The position numbers and the translations under genes are program-made. This document shows, piece by piece, positions 17,628 to 25,889 of a DNA stretch of 64,000 nucleotides. The DNA is taken from the NCBI RefSeq assembly GCF_003691585.1, contig NZ_CP033169.1, positions 248,001 through 312,000 of the forward strand, read 5' to 3'. The notes under the pieces were generated by a model that saw nothing but the letters and a program-made list of their open reading frames with translations, made no database searches and was not told where the DNA came from. Each line of letters opens with the position of its first letter. The stretch's first letter is position 1. The DNA is from Biomaibacter acetigenes (GTDB taxonomy: Bacteria > Bacillota > Thermosediminibacteria > Thermosediminibacterales > Tepidanaerobacteraceae).

Positions 17628-18284
17628 ATGAAAAACAAGATAATAGATAAAGAAACATTCAGATCACTATTGAAAGATGATATGACTATCATGTTCGGCG
17701 GATTTATGACTGTAGGAACATCTGACGTATTGATTGAGGAAATATTGAAAAGCGGTATAAAGGGCATTACTGCCATCTGCAACGATGCAGGCTTTGAGGA
17801 CAGGGGCCTTGGCAAGCTTGTAAAAAACGGTCAGGTAAAAAAGCTATATGCTTCACACATAGGCTTAAATCCCCTGGTAGGGAAAATGATGTCGGATGGA
17901 ACACTGGAAGTTGAACTCAGTCCGCAGGGAACGCTGGTGGAGAGAATAAGATCAGGCGGTGCCGGCCTTGGAGGAGTCTTAACGCCGACTGGAATTGGGA
18001 CGGATGTGGAAAAGGGGAAACAGATTATAGAAGTTCAAGGCAAAAAATATATTTTAGAAGAGCCTCTAAGAGCTGACATGGCAATAATCAGAGGAAGAGC
18101 CGTGGATAGACTGGGCAATGTAGTCTATGCACGAACGGCCAGAAATTTCAATCCTGTAATGGCAACGGCAGCAGATATTGTTGTTGTTGGAGCTGATCAG
18201 ATTGTGGAAGTGGGCTCGCTGGATCCTGAAGAAATTATTACACCTCATATATTTGTTGATTACATTGTAAAGGAGGACATATAA
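17628..18284 (+). CDS. CoA-transferase alpha subunit (AtoD/CtfA-like)
   Basis: A 218-residue family I CoA-transferase subunit A with the [19 protein letters not shown] glycine motif and the conserved [22 protein letters not shown] segment. With the next gene it forms the heteromeric enzyme that moves CoA between short acyl-CoAs and acetoacetate or similar 3-oxoacids. Start and spacing (six bases after the thiolase stop, one base before the beta subunit) indicate tight coupling. The exact acyl pair (acetate, butyrate or a pathway acid) cannot be told. Confidence 0.94.
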   Translation: MKNKIIDKETFRSLLKDDMTIMFGGFMTVGTSDVLIEEILKSGIKGITAICNDAGFEDRGLGKLVKNGQVKKLYASHIGLNPLVGKMMSDGTLEVELSPQGTLVERIRSGGAGLGGVLTPTGIGTDVEKGKQIIEVQGKKYILEEPLRADMAIIRGRAVDRLGNVVYARTARNFNPVMATAADIVVVGADQIVEVGSLDPEEIITPHIFVDYIVKEDI

Positions 18285-18285
18285 G

Positions 18286-18930
18286 ATGAAGGAATTGATT
18301 GCAAAAAGGGTCGCAAAGGAACTGCATGATGGCGATGTGGTAAATCTAGGGATAGGTCTTCCTACAATGGTGGTTAATTACATTCCGGATGACATTGAGG
18401 TGTATCTGCAGTCCGAAAACGGTCTTATCGGTCTGGGGCCAGAACCTACCGGAGAGGATTTTGACAAAAATATTACAAATGCTGGAGGTCAGCCTGTCAC
18501 TCTTCTTAAAGGCGGAATGTACTTTGACTCAGCAATGTCGTTTGCCATAATCAGGGGAGGGCATGTTGATGTTACAGTCCTTGGTGCACTGCAGGTGGAT
18601 GAAAAGGGGAACCTTGCAAACTGGATCATTCCTGGCAAGCTTGTGCCGGGGATGGGCGGAGCCATGGATCTTGTAACAGGATCGAAAAAGGTCATCGTGG
18701 CAATGCTTCATACCAACAAAGGCGTCCCGAAGATACTTAAAGAATGTACGCTTCCGCTGACAGCCAAAGGGCGGGTTGACATGATTATAACCGAGATGGG
18801 CGTGATGAAGATTACGAAGGAAGGCATTCTTCTTGCTGAGCTGAATCCGGAGTATTCCGTAGAAGATATTCAGCGCGCTACGGAAGCCAGGCTTTTGATT
18901 CCGGATGATTTGAAGCCCATGGCTGTATAA
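18286..18930 (+). CDS. CoA-transferase beta subunit (AtoA/CtfB-like)
   Basis: A 214-residue subunit B. It contains the catalytic glutamate in the [13 protein letters not shown] motif near residue 46, [11 protein letters not shown] at the N-terminus and a [17 protein letters not shown] block. The glutamate forms the covalent acyl/CoA intermediate. AAGGAGG sits eight bases upstream within the end of the alpha gene. It is the last enzyme gene of the third block; a 15-bp palindrome follows. Confidence 0.94.
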   Translation: MKELIAKRVAKELHDGDVVNLGIGLPTMVVNYIPDDIEVYLQSENGLIGLGPEPTGEDFDKNITNAGGQPVTLLKGGMYFDSAMSFAIIRGGHVDVTVLGALQVDEKGNLANWIIPGKLVPGMGGAMDLVTGSKKVIVAMLHTNKGVPKILKECTLPLTAKGRVDMIITEMGVMKITKEGILLAELNPEYSVEDIQRATEARLLIPDDLKPMAV

Positions 18931-18945
18931 ATAATTATGAATTAA

Positions 18946-18978
18946 TACCAATGTTAAGCCATGGGCTTAACATTGGTA
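18946..18978. promoter_or_regulatory. Perfect 15-bp palindromic hairpin between ctfB-like and the S-layer gene
   Basis: Arms 18946-18960 and 18964-18978 are perfectly complementary around ATG. As RNA this is a very stable hairpin, but it is followed by AAAAACAGG and not by U residues, so it is not a standard plus-strand terminator. It may be a processing or attenuation element, or an operator. It lies 42 bases before the S-layer ATG. Confidence 0.5.
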
Positions 18979-19019
18979 AAAACAGGGAGAACAATACAAA
19001 AATAAAAGGGGGAAATTAT

Positions 19020-21584
19020 ATGGAGAAATTCAAAAAGCAATTAGCCGCTTTTATTAGTATTGTTTTAATAGTGGGCCTTTTTGGCACTAGCGTTTTTGCG
19101 GAAACAACTGAGGTAGATGTTTCAGGTGAAACACCTGCTACGGCTGTAAACGGTGCTGCTAGCACTTTGGAATTAGTTGATTTTGACAAGGTGGACGCGA
19201 AGGAAGCTGTAAGTTTATTATTAAAACTGGGATTAATCAACGGCAAAGTTCAGGCTGATAAAAAAGTGGCTTATGAGCCCGACGCCAAACTGACTCGCGC
19301 AGAAATAGCAAAACTTGTTGCAAAGGCAGTTACTCTCGTAAGTAAGGAAGAAATTAAGGGAACAAAATCATTTGCCGACATTAAAGGCAACTGGGCTACT
19401 GATTACATCCAGTACTGTGCAGATAAGGGCATTATCGATGGCGCGGGCGGCGCATATAATCCCGATAATAATGTAACCGGCCTGGAGACAGCAAAAATGT
19501 TGCTGGCTGCTATGGGCGTCGAAGGGCTTACGGGCAGCGATTGGGCTGCCAGGACTGAAGCGGCTGCAAATGAAAAAGGCCTTTTAAAAGGCACTAAAGC
19601 CGTAAACGGGACACCCGTTGACCGCGATGATGCAGCGCAATTGATCTACAATGCACTTACCATCAGCGACGGTTCTTCAAAACTGCCGCAGGTAATCGTT
19701 GTAAGCGAAACAACTGAAAAAGCATCCTTTACAATCGGCAAGAACACTCTGGTTACAGCACCTGAGTTTAAGCTGGTCACCATGGTGGCAGACGGCAGGG
19801 AAACCCAGATGGATGCTGGCACATACAACAACGTGACCCTGGTAGTTACGGATAAGCTGAAGACCAATCCTGCGAGCTTTACCGGCCGCGGCATTGAAGA
19901 TTACCGAGCTGCTATTTATGTAGACAAGAACGGCTTGAACAAATCTCTATCGGTAACCCAGGCCATTTCAGGTGGGACTTATACAGATACGGAAGCTTCT
20001 GGTATTAAGATTGATTCCACCGGAAGGAATTTCAAAGGAATCATTGTAAACGGTGGAGAATACACCGTTAAGGATTCAACCATTAATCTCATCGGCAAAG
20101 CCGATGGAAGCGATACAAGCGACTTTACTGGTCTGGGCTCTGCTGTTGCAGCATTCAGCAATGCAAAAGTTACGCTAGATGGAGTTGAGATAAATACTGA
20201 AGGTGTTGCCCGAACCGCACTCTTTACAGACAGTGGCGCGGATACCATGATTACTGATTCAAAATTCAAGGTTATGGGCGGAACGCTCTATCCCGGCTAT
20301 GTGAATACTGCAGACCAGACAAAGATGGTGGCGCCTCCGTGGGTACTTGGCATTACGGGCAATGCACGTGGAACAAACCTGATGGGCAACTTTTCCACTG
20401 CAACGGTAGTGCGGACTGAAGCAACAGCCAATCAATGGGGTGTCCTTTCAACCGATTCGGGTTCTAACATGCTTTTAACAGTAGTGGATTCGGTTTTGAC
20501 ATTGCTGGGTGAAGGGCAGAAAGACCCGTACAGCACCAACTACGGCAGCGGCTATGGAACTTATATCATCGGCGATGCACAGGAGTATTTTTACGGAACA
20601 ACTTTCAACGTAGGAACCTATGCATCTATTCTCACCGGCGGGAAGGCTGTCTATGCGTCCTCCAAATTTGATAAACCACTTGATATCTATCCCCTTAAAC
20701 AGAAGCTGACAGGCAGAACAAGAACAAATTCCACGGGTGAAGAGGAAGAGGTTTATGATATCGTTAAGGAAGATACACCCGTATTTACCGGTATCACAGG
20801 CCAGGGGAAAATCACAACCATAAATTCGGACGCCTTTGGTTTCATGGCTCATAACAACGGCGAGCTCGTAATCACCGACGGGACTGTAGTCAATACCGAC
20901 AATGCAACATTCCTCATTAAAGCAGGAGATGTTCAACTGACTGTTGAAGACGGTGCACAGCTCAATACAAAAGACGGCGTAATTCTTCAAATGATTGATA
21001 ACGACGATTCCATAGTGGGTGTAGATTTTTCCCAGGGTGCGCCCAATTTCAACACTGACTTTTATGAAAAAGCCGGTTATCCGGATATCGATTATGATAT
21101 TGATGTTAAAACCGATGGAGGCAATACAGTCAAGTTCAATGCTACGGACGTCGACCTGAAGGGCAACCTTTACAACGGTACGGGTTATTTCGGCGGCGGA
21201 CCTGGAGGTGGCTTGCAGCCTGCAGACAAGCTTGAAGTAACATTGGGTAAGGGGGCAACTCTGACAGGAACCATTAGTGCAACATCGGTAATACATGTGG
21301 ATGAAAATGGGAAACAGAATACACACTTTACTATTAATGAATATTATTACCTTGGCCATGTTGCCAATAAAGTCCATTACAATGGTGGAAATGATATTTC
21401 TGTAACCATTAAGGATGGTGCCGTGTGGAATGTTACAGATACTGGCATAATCACCAGCCTCACAGTAGAGGATGGATGCAAAATTAATGGTACAATAAAG
21501 GTGGACGGAAGAGAAATGACAGTGGCCGACATCATTGCAAAAGGTGGAACCGTAAAAGGCACTATTGAAGTTTCAAAAAAATAA
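19020..21584 (+). CDS. SLH-domain surface protein with a beta-helix-like body
   Basis: About 854 residues. A Sec signal peptide (residues 1-28, ending SVFAETT) leads into SLH-type repeats at about 58-105, 118-165 and a weaker one at 180-217 (RAEIAKLVAKAV; FADIKGNWATDYIQY); these normally bind cell-wall polymers. The rest is rich in G, T, D and V, with repeating patterns such as GGTYTDTEASGIKI, NGGEYTVKDSTINL and NGELVITDGTVVNTDNATF that suggest a right-handed beta-helix or beta-sandwich stack. A glycine-rich linker (GYFGGGPGGGLQPA) lies near residue 725. No catalytic motif was recognised. It could be a major S-layer protein or a surface binding protein linked to the catabolic cluster. GGGGGAAATT precedes the ATG. 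Confidence 0.85.
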   Translation: MEKFKKQLAAFISIVLIVGLFGTSVFAETTEVDVSGETPATAVNGAASTLELVDFDKVDAKEAVSLLLKLGLINGKVQADKKVAYEPDAKLTRAEIAKLVAKAVTLVSKEEIKGTKSFADIKGNWATDYIQYCADKGIIDGAGGAYNPDNNVTGLETAKMLLAAMGVEGLTGSDWAARTEAAANEKGLLKGTKAVNGTPVDRDDAAQLIYNALTISDGSSKLPQVIVVSETTEKASFTIGKNTLVTAPEFKLVTMVADGRETQMDAGTYNNVTLVVTDKLKTNPASFTGRGIEDYRAAIYVDKNGLNKSLSVTQAISGGTYTDTEASGIKIDSTGRNFKGIIVNGGEYTVKDSTINLIGKADGSDTSDFTGLGSAVAAFSNAKVTLDGVEINTEGVARTALFTDSGADTMITDSKFKVMGGTLYPGYVNTADQTKMVAPPWVLGITGNARGTNLMGNFSTATVVRTEATANQWGVLSTDSGSNMLLTVVDSVLTLLGEGQKDPYSTNYGSGYGTYIIGDAQEYFYGTTFNVGTYASILTGGKAVYASSKFDKPLDIYPLKQKLTGRTRTNSTGEEEEVYDIVKEDTPVFTGITGQGKITTINSDAFGFMAHNNGELVITDGTVVNTDNATFLIKAGDVQLTVEDGAQLNTKDGVILQMIDNDDSIVGVDFSQGAPNFNTDFYEKAGYPDIDYDIDVKTDGGNTVKFNATDVDLKGNLYNGTGYFGGGPGGGLQPADKLEVTLGKGATLTGTISATSVIHVDENGKQNTHFTINEYYYLGHVANKVHYNGGNDISVTIKDGAVWNVTDTGIITSLTVEDGCKINGTIKVDGREMTVADIIAKGGTVKGTIEVSKK

Positions 21585-21689
21585 ATCTAAGATGTAATAT
21601 TATAACTAACTCTATTTAGCTATTTTAATTTAATTTTAAACGATAATTGATTCAATACTGGAATTTTAGTGAAAAGGGAGGCATCATGC

Positions 21690-22454
21690 ATGGCAAGACT
21701 GGATGGGAAAATTGCCATTATTACAGGAGGAAATTCAGGTATTGGACGTGCAACTGCTAAACTATTCTGCAAAGAAGGAGCAAAAGTAATTATTGCAGCA
21801 AGGCGTACAGAAAAGAATCAGGAAACTGTTCGGGAAATAACTGCTGAAGGCGGGACAATTGTGGATATCCAGGCAGATGTTTCAAAAATGGAAGATTGTA
21901 AAAGAATTGTTGAGGAAACTATTAAAAAATTTGAACGTATAGACATATTGGTCAATAATGCTGGCATGGCAGACAGACATATACCAATAAACTTGTGTGC
22001 GGAAGAATGGTATGAAAAAGTTGTCAGAGTTGATCAGTTTTCAGTGTTTTATATGTGCAAATATGTACTGGAACATATGGAAAAGCAAGGCAGTGGGTCC
22101 ATTGTTAATGTTTCTTCAATAGGAAGCCAGGGGATTGCAGGTATTGCATACAGTGCTGCAAAAGCAGCCGTAAACAGCATGACCAGAAATATAGCAATTC
22201 AATATGCGGGTACAGGTATCAGATGCAATGCTGTTGCTCCTGGCCCGACTCCAACAGAACTGAATTCACCAGAACAATTCAAATTATTTAATAAAGAATT
22301 TGCAGCAGTCTGTGGAAGGCATATTGATTTAACATTACCAGAAGCACAACCTGAAGATCAGGCTGAAGCAATATTATTCTTTGCCAGTGATGCGTCTAAA
22401 GCAATTACAGGTCAAATTCTATATGTAGACAACGGAGTACTTGTTATTTGTTAG
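21690..22454 (+). CDS. Short-chain dehydrogenase/reductase (SDR)
   Basis: A classical 254-residue SDR: cofactor motif TGGNSGIG at residues 13-20, NNAG near 89, catalytic Ser in NVSSIGSQG and the YSAAK Tyr/Lys pair near 155-159, then the substrate loop. AARRTEK after beta-2 suggests NADP(H). Related enzymes act on 3-oxoacyl-ACP/CoA, hydroxysteroids and, in phloroglucinol degraders, on polyphenols. Near the ring-reduction cluster it may reduce or oxidise a ring or chain keto group, but its own 105-base upstream gap suggests separate expression. The ATG at 21690 follows AAGGGAGG. The strong hairpin at 22634 ends the unit. Confidence 0.9.
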   Translation: MARLDGKIAIITGGNSGIGRATAKLFCKEGAKVIIAARRTEKNQETVREITAEGGTIVDIQADVSKMEDCKRIVEETIKKFERIDILVNNAGMADRHIPINLCAEEWYEKVVRVDQFSVFYMCKYVLEHMEKQGSGSIVNVSSIGSQGIAGIAYSAAKAAVNSMTRNIAIQYAGTGIRCNAVAPGPTPTELNSPEQFKLFNKEFAAVCGRHIDLTLPEAQPEDQAEAILFFASDASKAITGQILYVDNGVLVIC

Positions 22455-22633
22455 CCAGAGTTTACGAAAAACGAACAAAACAATACAAAAAACACGTTTA
22501 AAGTCAACAATTTGAATGGGCGATATGTATTTATATTACCTAACCTGACATAGCCAGAACAAGAAAATGATTTTTCAATGAGTTGTTGAATATATAATAT
22601 AAGCTTAGTTTGCAAAGTAATAGGTTTATATGC

Positions 22634-22674
22634 AAGCTTTAAGAGCCGGGACAGCTTCCCGGCTCTTAAAGCTT
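22634..22674. terminator. Bidirectional terminator between the SDR and PNPOx-like genes
   Basis: A perfect 18-bp stem (22634-22651 with 22657-22674) has a 5-base loop; T-rich flanks occur on both sides (CTTAAAGCTT and its complement). The genes on either side converge on it, and the minus-strand gene's stop codon lies in the stem. Confidence 0.7.
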
Positions 22675-23073
22675 AACCGTCTTGGATTCGCCCGTCATGG
22701 AACAAAAAACAGCTTCGCCGTCTTCTACATAAAACACCTCAAATATCGTATCATCCGCCGAGTACATTTTTTTGAGCGAAGGCATTACCTCCAGAGCCTT
22801 AGCTTTTGCGGCATAAGTGGAATTAAACACGGCTTTTCCCGTAAGGCGCATCCATTTTCCATCGGGCGACGCAGTTGATACCTCAAAATACGGGTTTTCT
22901 TTTAACTGCCTGTATACATTCTTCTGGTTGTTTGTGCAGAAATAAAGCCTTCCTTCATACTCCATTACAAAACCGAAAGGCCGCACCCTGGGCTTATCGC
23001 CATCGACAGTGGCGATGTAAAACGTGGGGTTGTCGGTTAAAAACTTGAGGACTTCCTTCATGCCGTCATCCAT
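22666..23073 (-). CDS. Pyridoxamine 5'-phosphate oxidase-like (split-barrel FMN-binding) protein
   Basis: About 135 residues with the PNPOx-like split beta-barrel: FLTDNPTFYIATVDGDKPRV, PFGFVMEYEGRLYFCTNN and QLKENPYFEVSTASPDGKWM. Small proteins of this kind bind FMN or F420/haem and are seldom true PdxH. The start at 23073 (MDDGMKEVLKF) is eight bases after GGGGG; longer in-frame starts are less likely. It is divergent from an HxlR regulator that probably controls it. The biochemical role is unknown; detoxification or flavin reduction is common for this family. Confidence 0.88.
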   Translation of the reverse strand: MDDGMKEVLKFLTDNPTFYIATVDGDKPRVRPFGFVMEYEGRLYFCTNNQKNVYRQLKENPYFEVSTASPDGKWMRLTGKAVFNSTYAAKAKALEVMPSLKKMYSADDTIFEVFYVEDGEAVFCSMTGESKTVKL

Positions 23074-23112
23074 AAACATGACCCCCTTGCTAATATTTTT
23101 ATATCTGATATT

Positions 23113-23140
23113 ATTGTAAGTGAAACACATAAAATATCAA
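23113..23140 (-). promoter_or_regulatory. Promoter of the PNPOx-like gene
   Basis: On the minus strand TTGATA (23140-23135) and TACAAT (23118-23113) are separated by 16 bases. The -35 lies inside one copy of the direct repeat described at 23134-23164. Confidence 0.5.
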
Positions 23141-23164
23141 GTACACAGTTTTTTCATATCAAGT
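23134..23164. promoter_or_regulatory. Candidate HxlR operator: direct repeat ATATCAAGT
   Basis: ATATCAAGT occurs at 23134-23142 and again at 23156-23164, 22 bases (two helical turns) apart, in the divergent hxlR/PNPOx gap. HxlR-family regulators often bind tandem sites in such gaps. One copy covers the PNPOx -35, which suits repression. Confidence 0.45.
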
Positions 23165-23193
23165 CAGTAATTCATGAGCAAAGGGGATACACA

Positions 23194-23571
23194 ATGAGCG
23201 GCAAAGAACAATTATCAGAGGGGATCAATGCTTGCCCTGTAACATATGCATTAAAGCTTATAGGTGGAAAATGGAAGATTCCGATACTGTGGGTGCTCAG
23301 CCAAAACGGGACAATGCGATATAACGAGTTAAAAAGAAGAATATCAGGTATAACAAACATGATGCTTACGCAATCTTTGAAAGATTTGGAGGCAAACGGC
23401 TTAATTAAACGTGTTCAATACATGGAGATACCTCCACGTGTCGAGTATTCTCTAACCGATGCTGGCATGAGTCTGCTGCCGGCGCTCGCCGAGCTCGCCA
23501 GATGGGGAACAGAACAAATGAAGCAATATAACAATAAATGTGATATTGCAGGTGGGAATACATCCCAATAA
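23194..23571 (+). CDS. HxlR-family transcriptional regulator
   Basis: A 125-residue winged-helix protein of the HxlR/MarR-like family. It has the typical N-terminal cysteine motif (INACPVTYALKLIGGKWKI), then ILWVLSQNGTMRYNELKRR, the recognition segment ITNMMLTQSLKDLEANGLI, and a wing (PPRVEYSLTDAG). Such proteins sense reactive carbonyl or oxidative stress through that cysteine. It is divergent from the PNPOx-like gene. AAAGGGG precedes the ATG. The gene is intact, but the DNA after its stop is degraded. Confidence 0.93.
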   Translation: MSGKEQLSEGINACPVTYALKLIGGKWKIPILWVLSQNGTMRYNELKRRISGITNMMLTQSLKDLEANGLIKRVQYMEIPPRVEYSLTDAGMSLLPALAELARWGTEQMKQYNNKCDIAGGNTSQ

Positions 23572-23695
23572 AGTTAAACGGTCTATTGACATCTTGATTG
23601 CCAAAGCTGTAATTGAAAAGATGGCCAGAGGAAGTTATATTTTTGTGGAGCCCATGTTTCAGCAGTACATATTGAGAGAAGACAAGAGGATATAG
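23572..23695 (+). pseudogene. Tail of a lost AAA-type ATPase gene (remnant)
   Basis: Directly after the hxlR stop, an open stretch without a proper start reads KVKRSIDILIAKAVIEKMA, then GSYIFVEPMFQQYI, and stops at 23693-23695. This resembles the C-terminal winged-helix end of archaeal-type/DUF ATPases (the pattern G-x-Y-x-hydrophobic-x-x-P-x-F). Only about 40 residues remain. Identification is tentative. Confidence 0.35.
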
Positions 23696-23696
23696 T

Positions 23697-24036
23697 AAGT
23701 AAAATTTCCAGCAACGGCCGTCTTTTCTAACCTTTATGATGGTATCAACTATGATGAAAGGATAGTTTTTTTCTCTAAGAGACCTTGAATTCCAGGCAGT
23801 TACAATAGGGTCAAGGCTTTTACAAAGCTCAGAAATTGTAAATTTTGAAAACTCTGTCCCGCAAAGCTCGTAAGTGATTTCTTCAATCTCTGGTGACTAA
23901 ATTCCTTGGATAGTAGCCATTTACGATAGTCTTGTCTTTCTTCGGTTCTTTCATAAGATTCGGCTTTGATTTACTCGGTGGCCTGGGCTTGCAGTATTTG
24001 ATTGAGTACTGATGCATAGGCTTTCAATAGAAGTGA
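23697..24036 (-). mobile_element. Degraded IS256-family (mutator) transposase remnant
   Basis: Read on the minus strand from about 24024, one frame gives KAYASVLNQILQAQATE, a stop, then IKAESYERTEERQDYRKW, close to the N-terminus of IS256 transposases. After an internal deletion another frame gives EEITYELCGTEFSKFTISEL, CKSLDPIVTAWNSRSLREK and YPFIIVDTIIKVRKDGR, the mid-region leading to the first catalytic Asp (here IVDT). The remnant ends near 23714. Two frames, a stop and missing ends show that it is dead. No terminal inverted repeats were identified. Confidence 0.7.
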
Positions 24037-24044
24037 AGTTAGCG

Positions 24045-24079
24045 CAGCACAACCTGCTGTGCTATAATGTGGCTATAAT
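24045..24079 (+). promoter_or_regulatory. Possible promoter of the KaiC-like operon
   Basis: Two TATAAT boxes (24063-24068 and 24074-24079) lie 25-40 bases before the TTG at 24103. The first is overlapped upstream by AGCACA-N6-TGTGCT, a 6-bp dyad. The matching -35 is poor. Confidence 0.35.
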
Positions 24080-24102
24080 ATAATGAGTTTGGAGGGATAA
24101 TT

Positions 24103-24472
24103 TTGAATGATCTTGTTGACAAGAAGATCGAACGCTATGAAACTTTACTACGAGAGATGTGGGCTGCGTCCGAGAAGTACCCTCGGGGCGTTTTCTGTGA
24201 AACTTTTGGTGGAAAGGGTTGTGTGGGATATTTCTACGGAGTATAGGGAAATAGAACTGCTGCACTACGATGAGGGCAGGATATCGTGTGCAGAAATGGC
24301 GGCCAGTATGAAGGAAAATCCAAACCTGCCGGTTGATGATATGTTCATGAAGTTTATTACAAGATATGTGGAAATTCTGGCCAGGCTTATTGGTTGTGAA
24401 AAAGCGGACAAAATAGCGAAGAAACTGAAAGAGGAATTCGGGAATATTCCTTTTGACTCAAAGGAGGAATAA
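24103..24472 (+). CDS. Small protein of unknown function, probably frameshifted, upstream of the KaiC-like gene
   Basis: A TTG at 24103 sits six bases after GGAGGG and opens a plausible sequence (LNDLVDKKIERYETLLREMW, then ASEKYPRGVFCETFGGKGC) that stops at 24244-24246. The neighbouring frame is open from ATG 24107 to 24472, and its later part looks natural (REIELLHYDEGRISCAEMAA; FITRYVEILARLIGCEKAD; KKLKEEFGNIPF). Its first 45 residues, however, are arginine-rich and unlike coding sequence. One protein of about 122 residues with a frameshift near 24240 explains both. The stop is three bases before the KaiC-like ATG, so it probably belongs to that operon. Function is unknown. Confidence 0.5.
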
Positions 24473-24475
24473 GAG

Positions 24476-25879
24476 ATGGAGAAATTGAAAACAGGTATTA
24501 AAAATCTTGATGGCATTATTTCTGGCGGTATACCTTTGTATTCGCTGAACATTGTTTCCGGTTCTCCGGGCAGCGGGAAAACGATATTCGTTCAAAACAT
24601 TATTTTTAACAGCGCAAGGAACGGTCTTAAAAGTTTATACCTGACTACTATCTCTGAATCACAATTCAAGATGGTAAGGCATTTACAGGAATTTGAGTTT
24701 TTTTCGGACGATTTCCTGGGGGACAAGTTTATTTACAGTGATCTGGGAGCTGTTCTGCGCAAACAGGGCACCGAGAAGGTTCTTGAATACCTTACCGAAA
24801 TGATCAAAAGACATCAACCCAATATACTTGTAATCGACAGTTTCAAGGCCATAAGAGACATCTTTCCGGATGAGAAGACTTTTAAGGCTTTTGTTTTTGA
24901 CCTGGCTGCTGCTTTATCGATATGGGAGGTTACTGTGTTTCTCGTGGGCGAGTATGAAGAAAAAGAACTCACTCTCTTAAGTGAATTTGCTATTGCTGAT
25001 GGGATTTTTCACCTTTACGGTCAGGAAGAAAAAAGGTTTCAAAAAAGGTATTTGCGTATTCTGAAGATGAGAGGTACCAATTTTGAACAAGGAGAGCACC
25101 TGTTTCAAATCAGCCCTGCAGGAATAGAAGTCTATCCGAGGATAAAGCCGGAGGGCAAAGAACTCCAGTACGAGGTCAAACCGGGGAAAAAAGGATTCGG
25201 AATCACAGGCCTGGATGAAATGCTGAATGGTGGATTTAGAGAAGGTACTATTACGCTCATTACCGGCGGCACAGGTACGGGTAAAACCGCCCTTGCACTT
25301 AAATTTTTACTGGATGGGGCTGAAAAAGGCGAAAATGGGCTGTTTCTTTCTTTTGAAGAGCCGGTTTCTCAGCTTATAGATAACGCCCACCATCTGGGAT
25401 GGGAGACGGATAAATATCTGGCAGACGGCCGCCTTGATATCAAGTTTATTTCTCCAATAGAACTGGACGTAGATAAACACGCTTTTGAAATACTGGACAT
25501 GGTCAGCAATAAGAAGATAGATAGGCTTGTTATTGACAGCATATCTTCTTTTGAAAGCAGCGTTTCTGATATACAAAAGTATAAAGATTATCTTTGGGCA
25601 ATAGCACAGCAGATCAAAAGGCGGCATATCACTGTTATATTTACTGTACTAAACGAAGACCTCTTTTCACCTGCTTCAGTAACAAAAAATCAAATATCTT
25701 TGTTAGCCGATAATATAATTATTCTCCGCTACGTGGAAGAAAATTCAAGCATCAAAAAAGTTTTAGGAATCCTTAAAGCCCGTGGTACCAACCACGACAG
25801 AGACATTAGAGAATACGAGATTACCCTGAATGGAATAAATGTTCTCGGAAAGTTAGATAAAGCAAATATGTTGAGATGA
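24476..25879 (+). CDS. KaiC-like double RecA-domain ATPase
   Basis: A 467-residue protein with two RecA/KaiC domains. The first has Walker A GSPGSGKT near residue 29 and a Walker B-like NILVIDSF near 122. The second (from about 240) has GITGLDEMLNGG, Walker A GGTGTGKT near 265 and DRLVIDSISSFESS near 345. Circadian KaiC is longer and pairs with KaiA/KaiB, which are absent. Bacterial and archaeal relatives are signalling ATPases often linked to histidine kinases or cyclases. Here a diguanylate cyclase starts ten bases downstream, so I infer a signalling pair. GGAGGAATAAG precedes the ATG. Confidence 0.88.
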   Translation: MEKLKTGIKNLDGIISGGIPLYSLNIVSGSPGSGKTIFVQNIIFNSARNGLKSLYLTTISESQFKMVRHLQEFEFFSDDFLGDKFIYSDLGAVLRKQGTEKVLEYLTEMIKRHQPNILVIDSFKAIRDIFPDEKTFKAFVFDLAAALSIWEVTVFLVGEYEEKELTLLSEFAIADGIFHLYGQEEKRFQKRYLRILKMRGTNFEQGEHLFQISPAGIEVYPRIKPEGKELQYEVKPGKKGFGITGLDEMLNGGFREGTITLITGGTGTGKTALALKFLLDGAEKGENGLFLSFEEPVSQLIDNAHHLGWETDKYLADGRLDIKFISPIELDVDKHAFEILDMVSNKKIDRLVIDSISSFESSVSDIQKYKDYLWAIAQQIKRRHITVIFTVLNEDLFSPASVTKNQISLLADNIIILRYVEENSSIKKVLGILKARGTNHDRDIREYEITLNGINVLGKLDKANMLR

Positions 25880-25889
25880 GGTGGGTTAA

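Noticed and set aside
20475-21377. 300-codon minus-strand open frame inside the SLH-protein gene
   Set aside because: Cysteine-rich, no domain, fully inside a well-supported gene; codon shadow.
14451-22454. Bile-acid 7-dehydroxylation (bai) operon
   Set aside because: The OYE-like enzyme, FRD-like flavoprotein and SDR families overlap with Bai proteins, but no BaiE dehydratase, BaiB ligase or BaiG-like carrier was seen.
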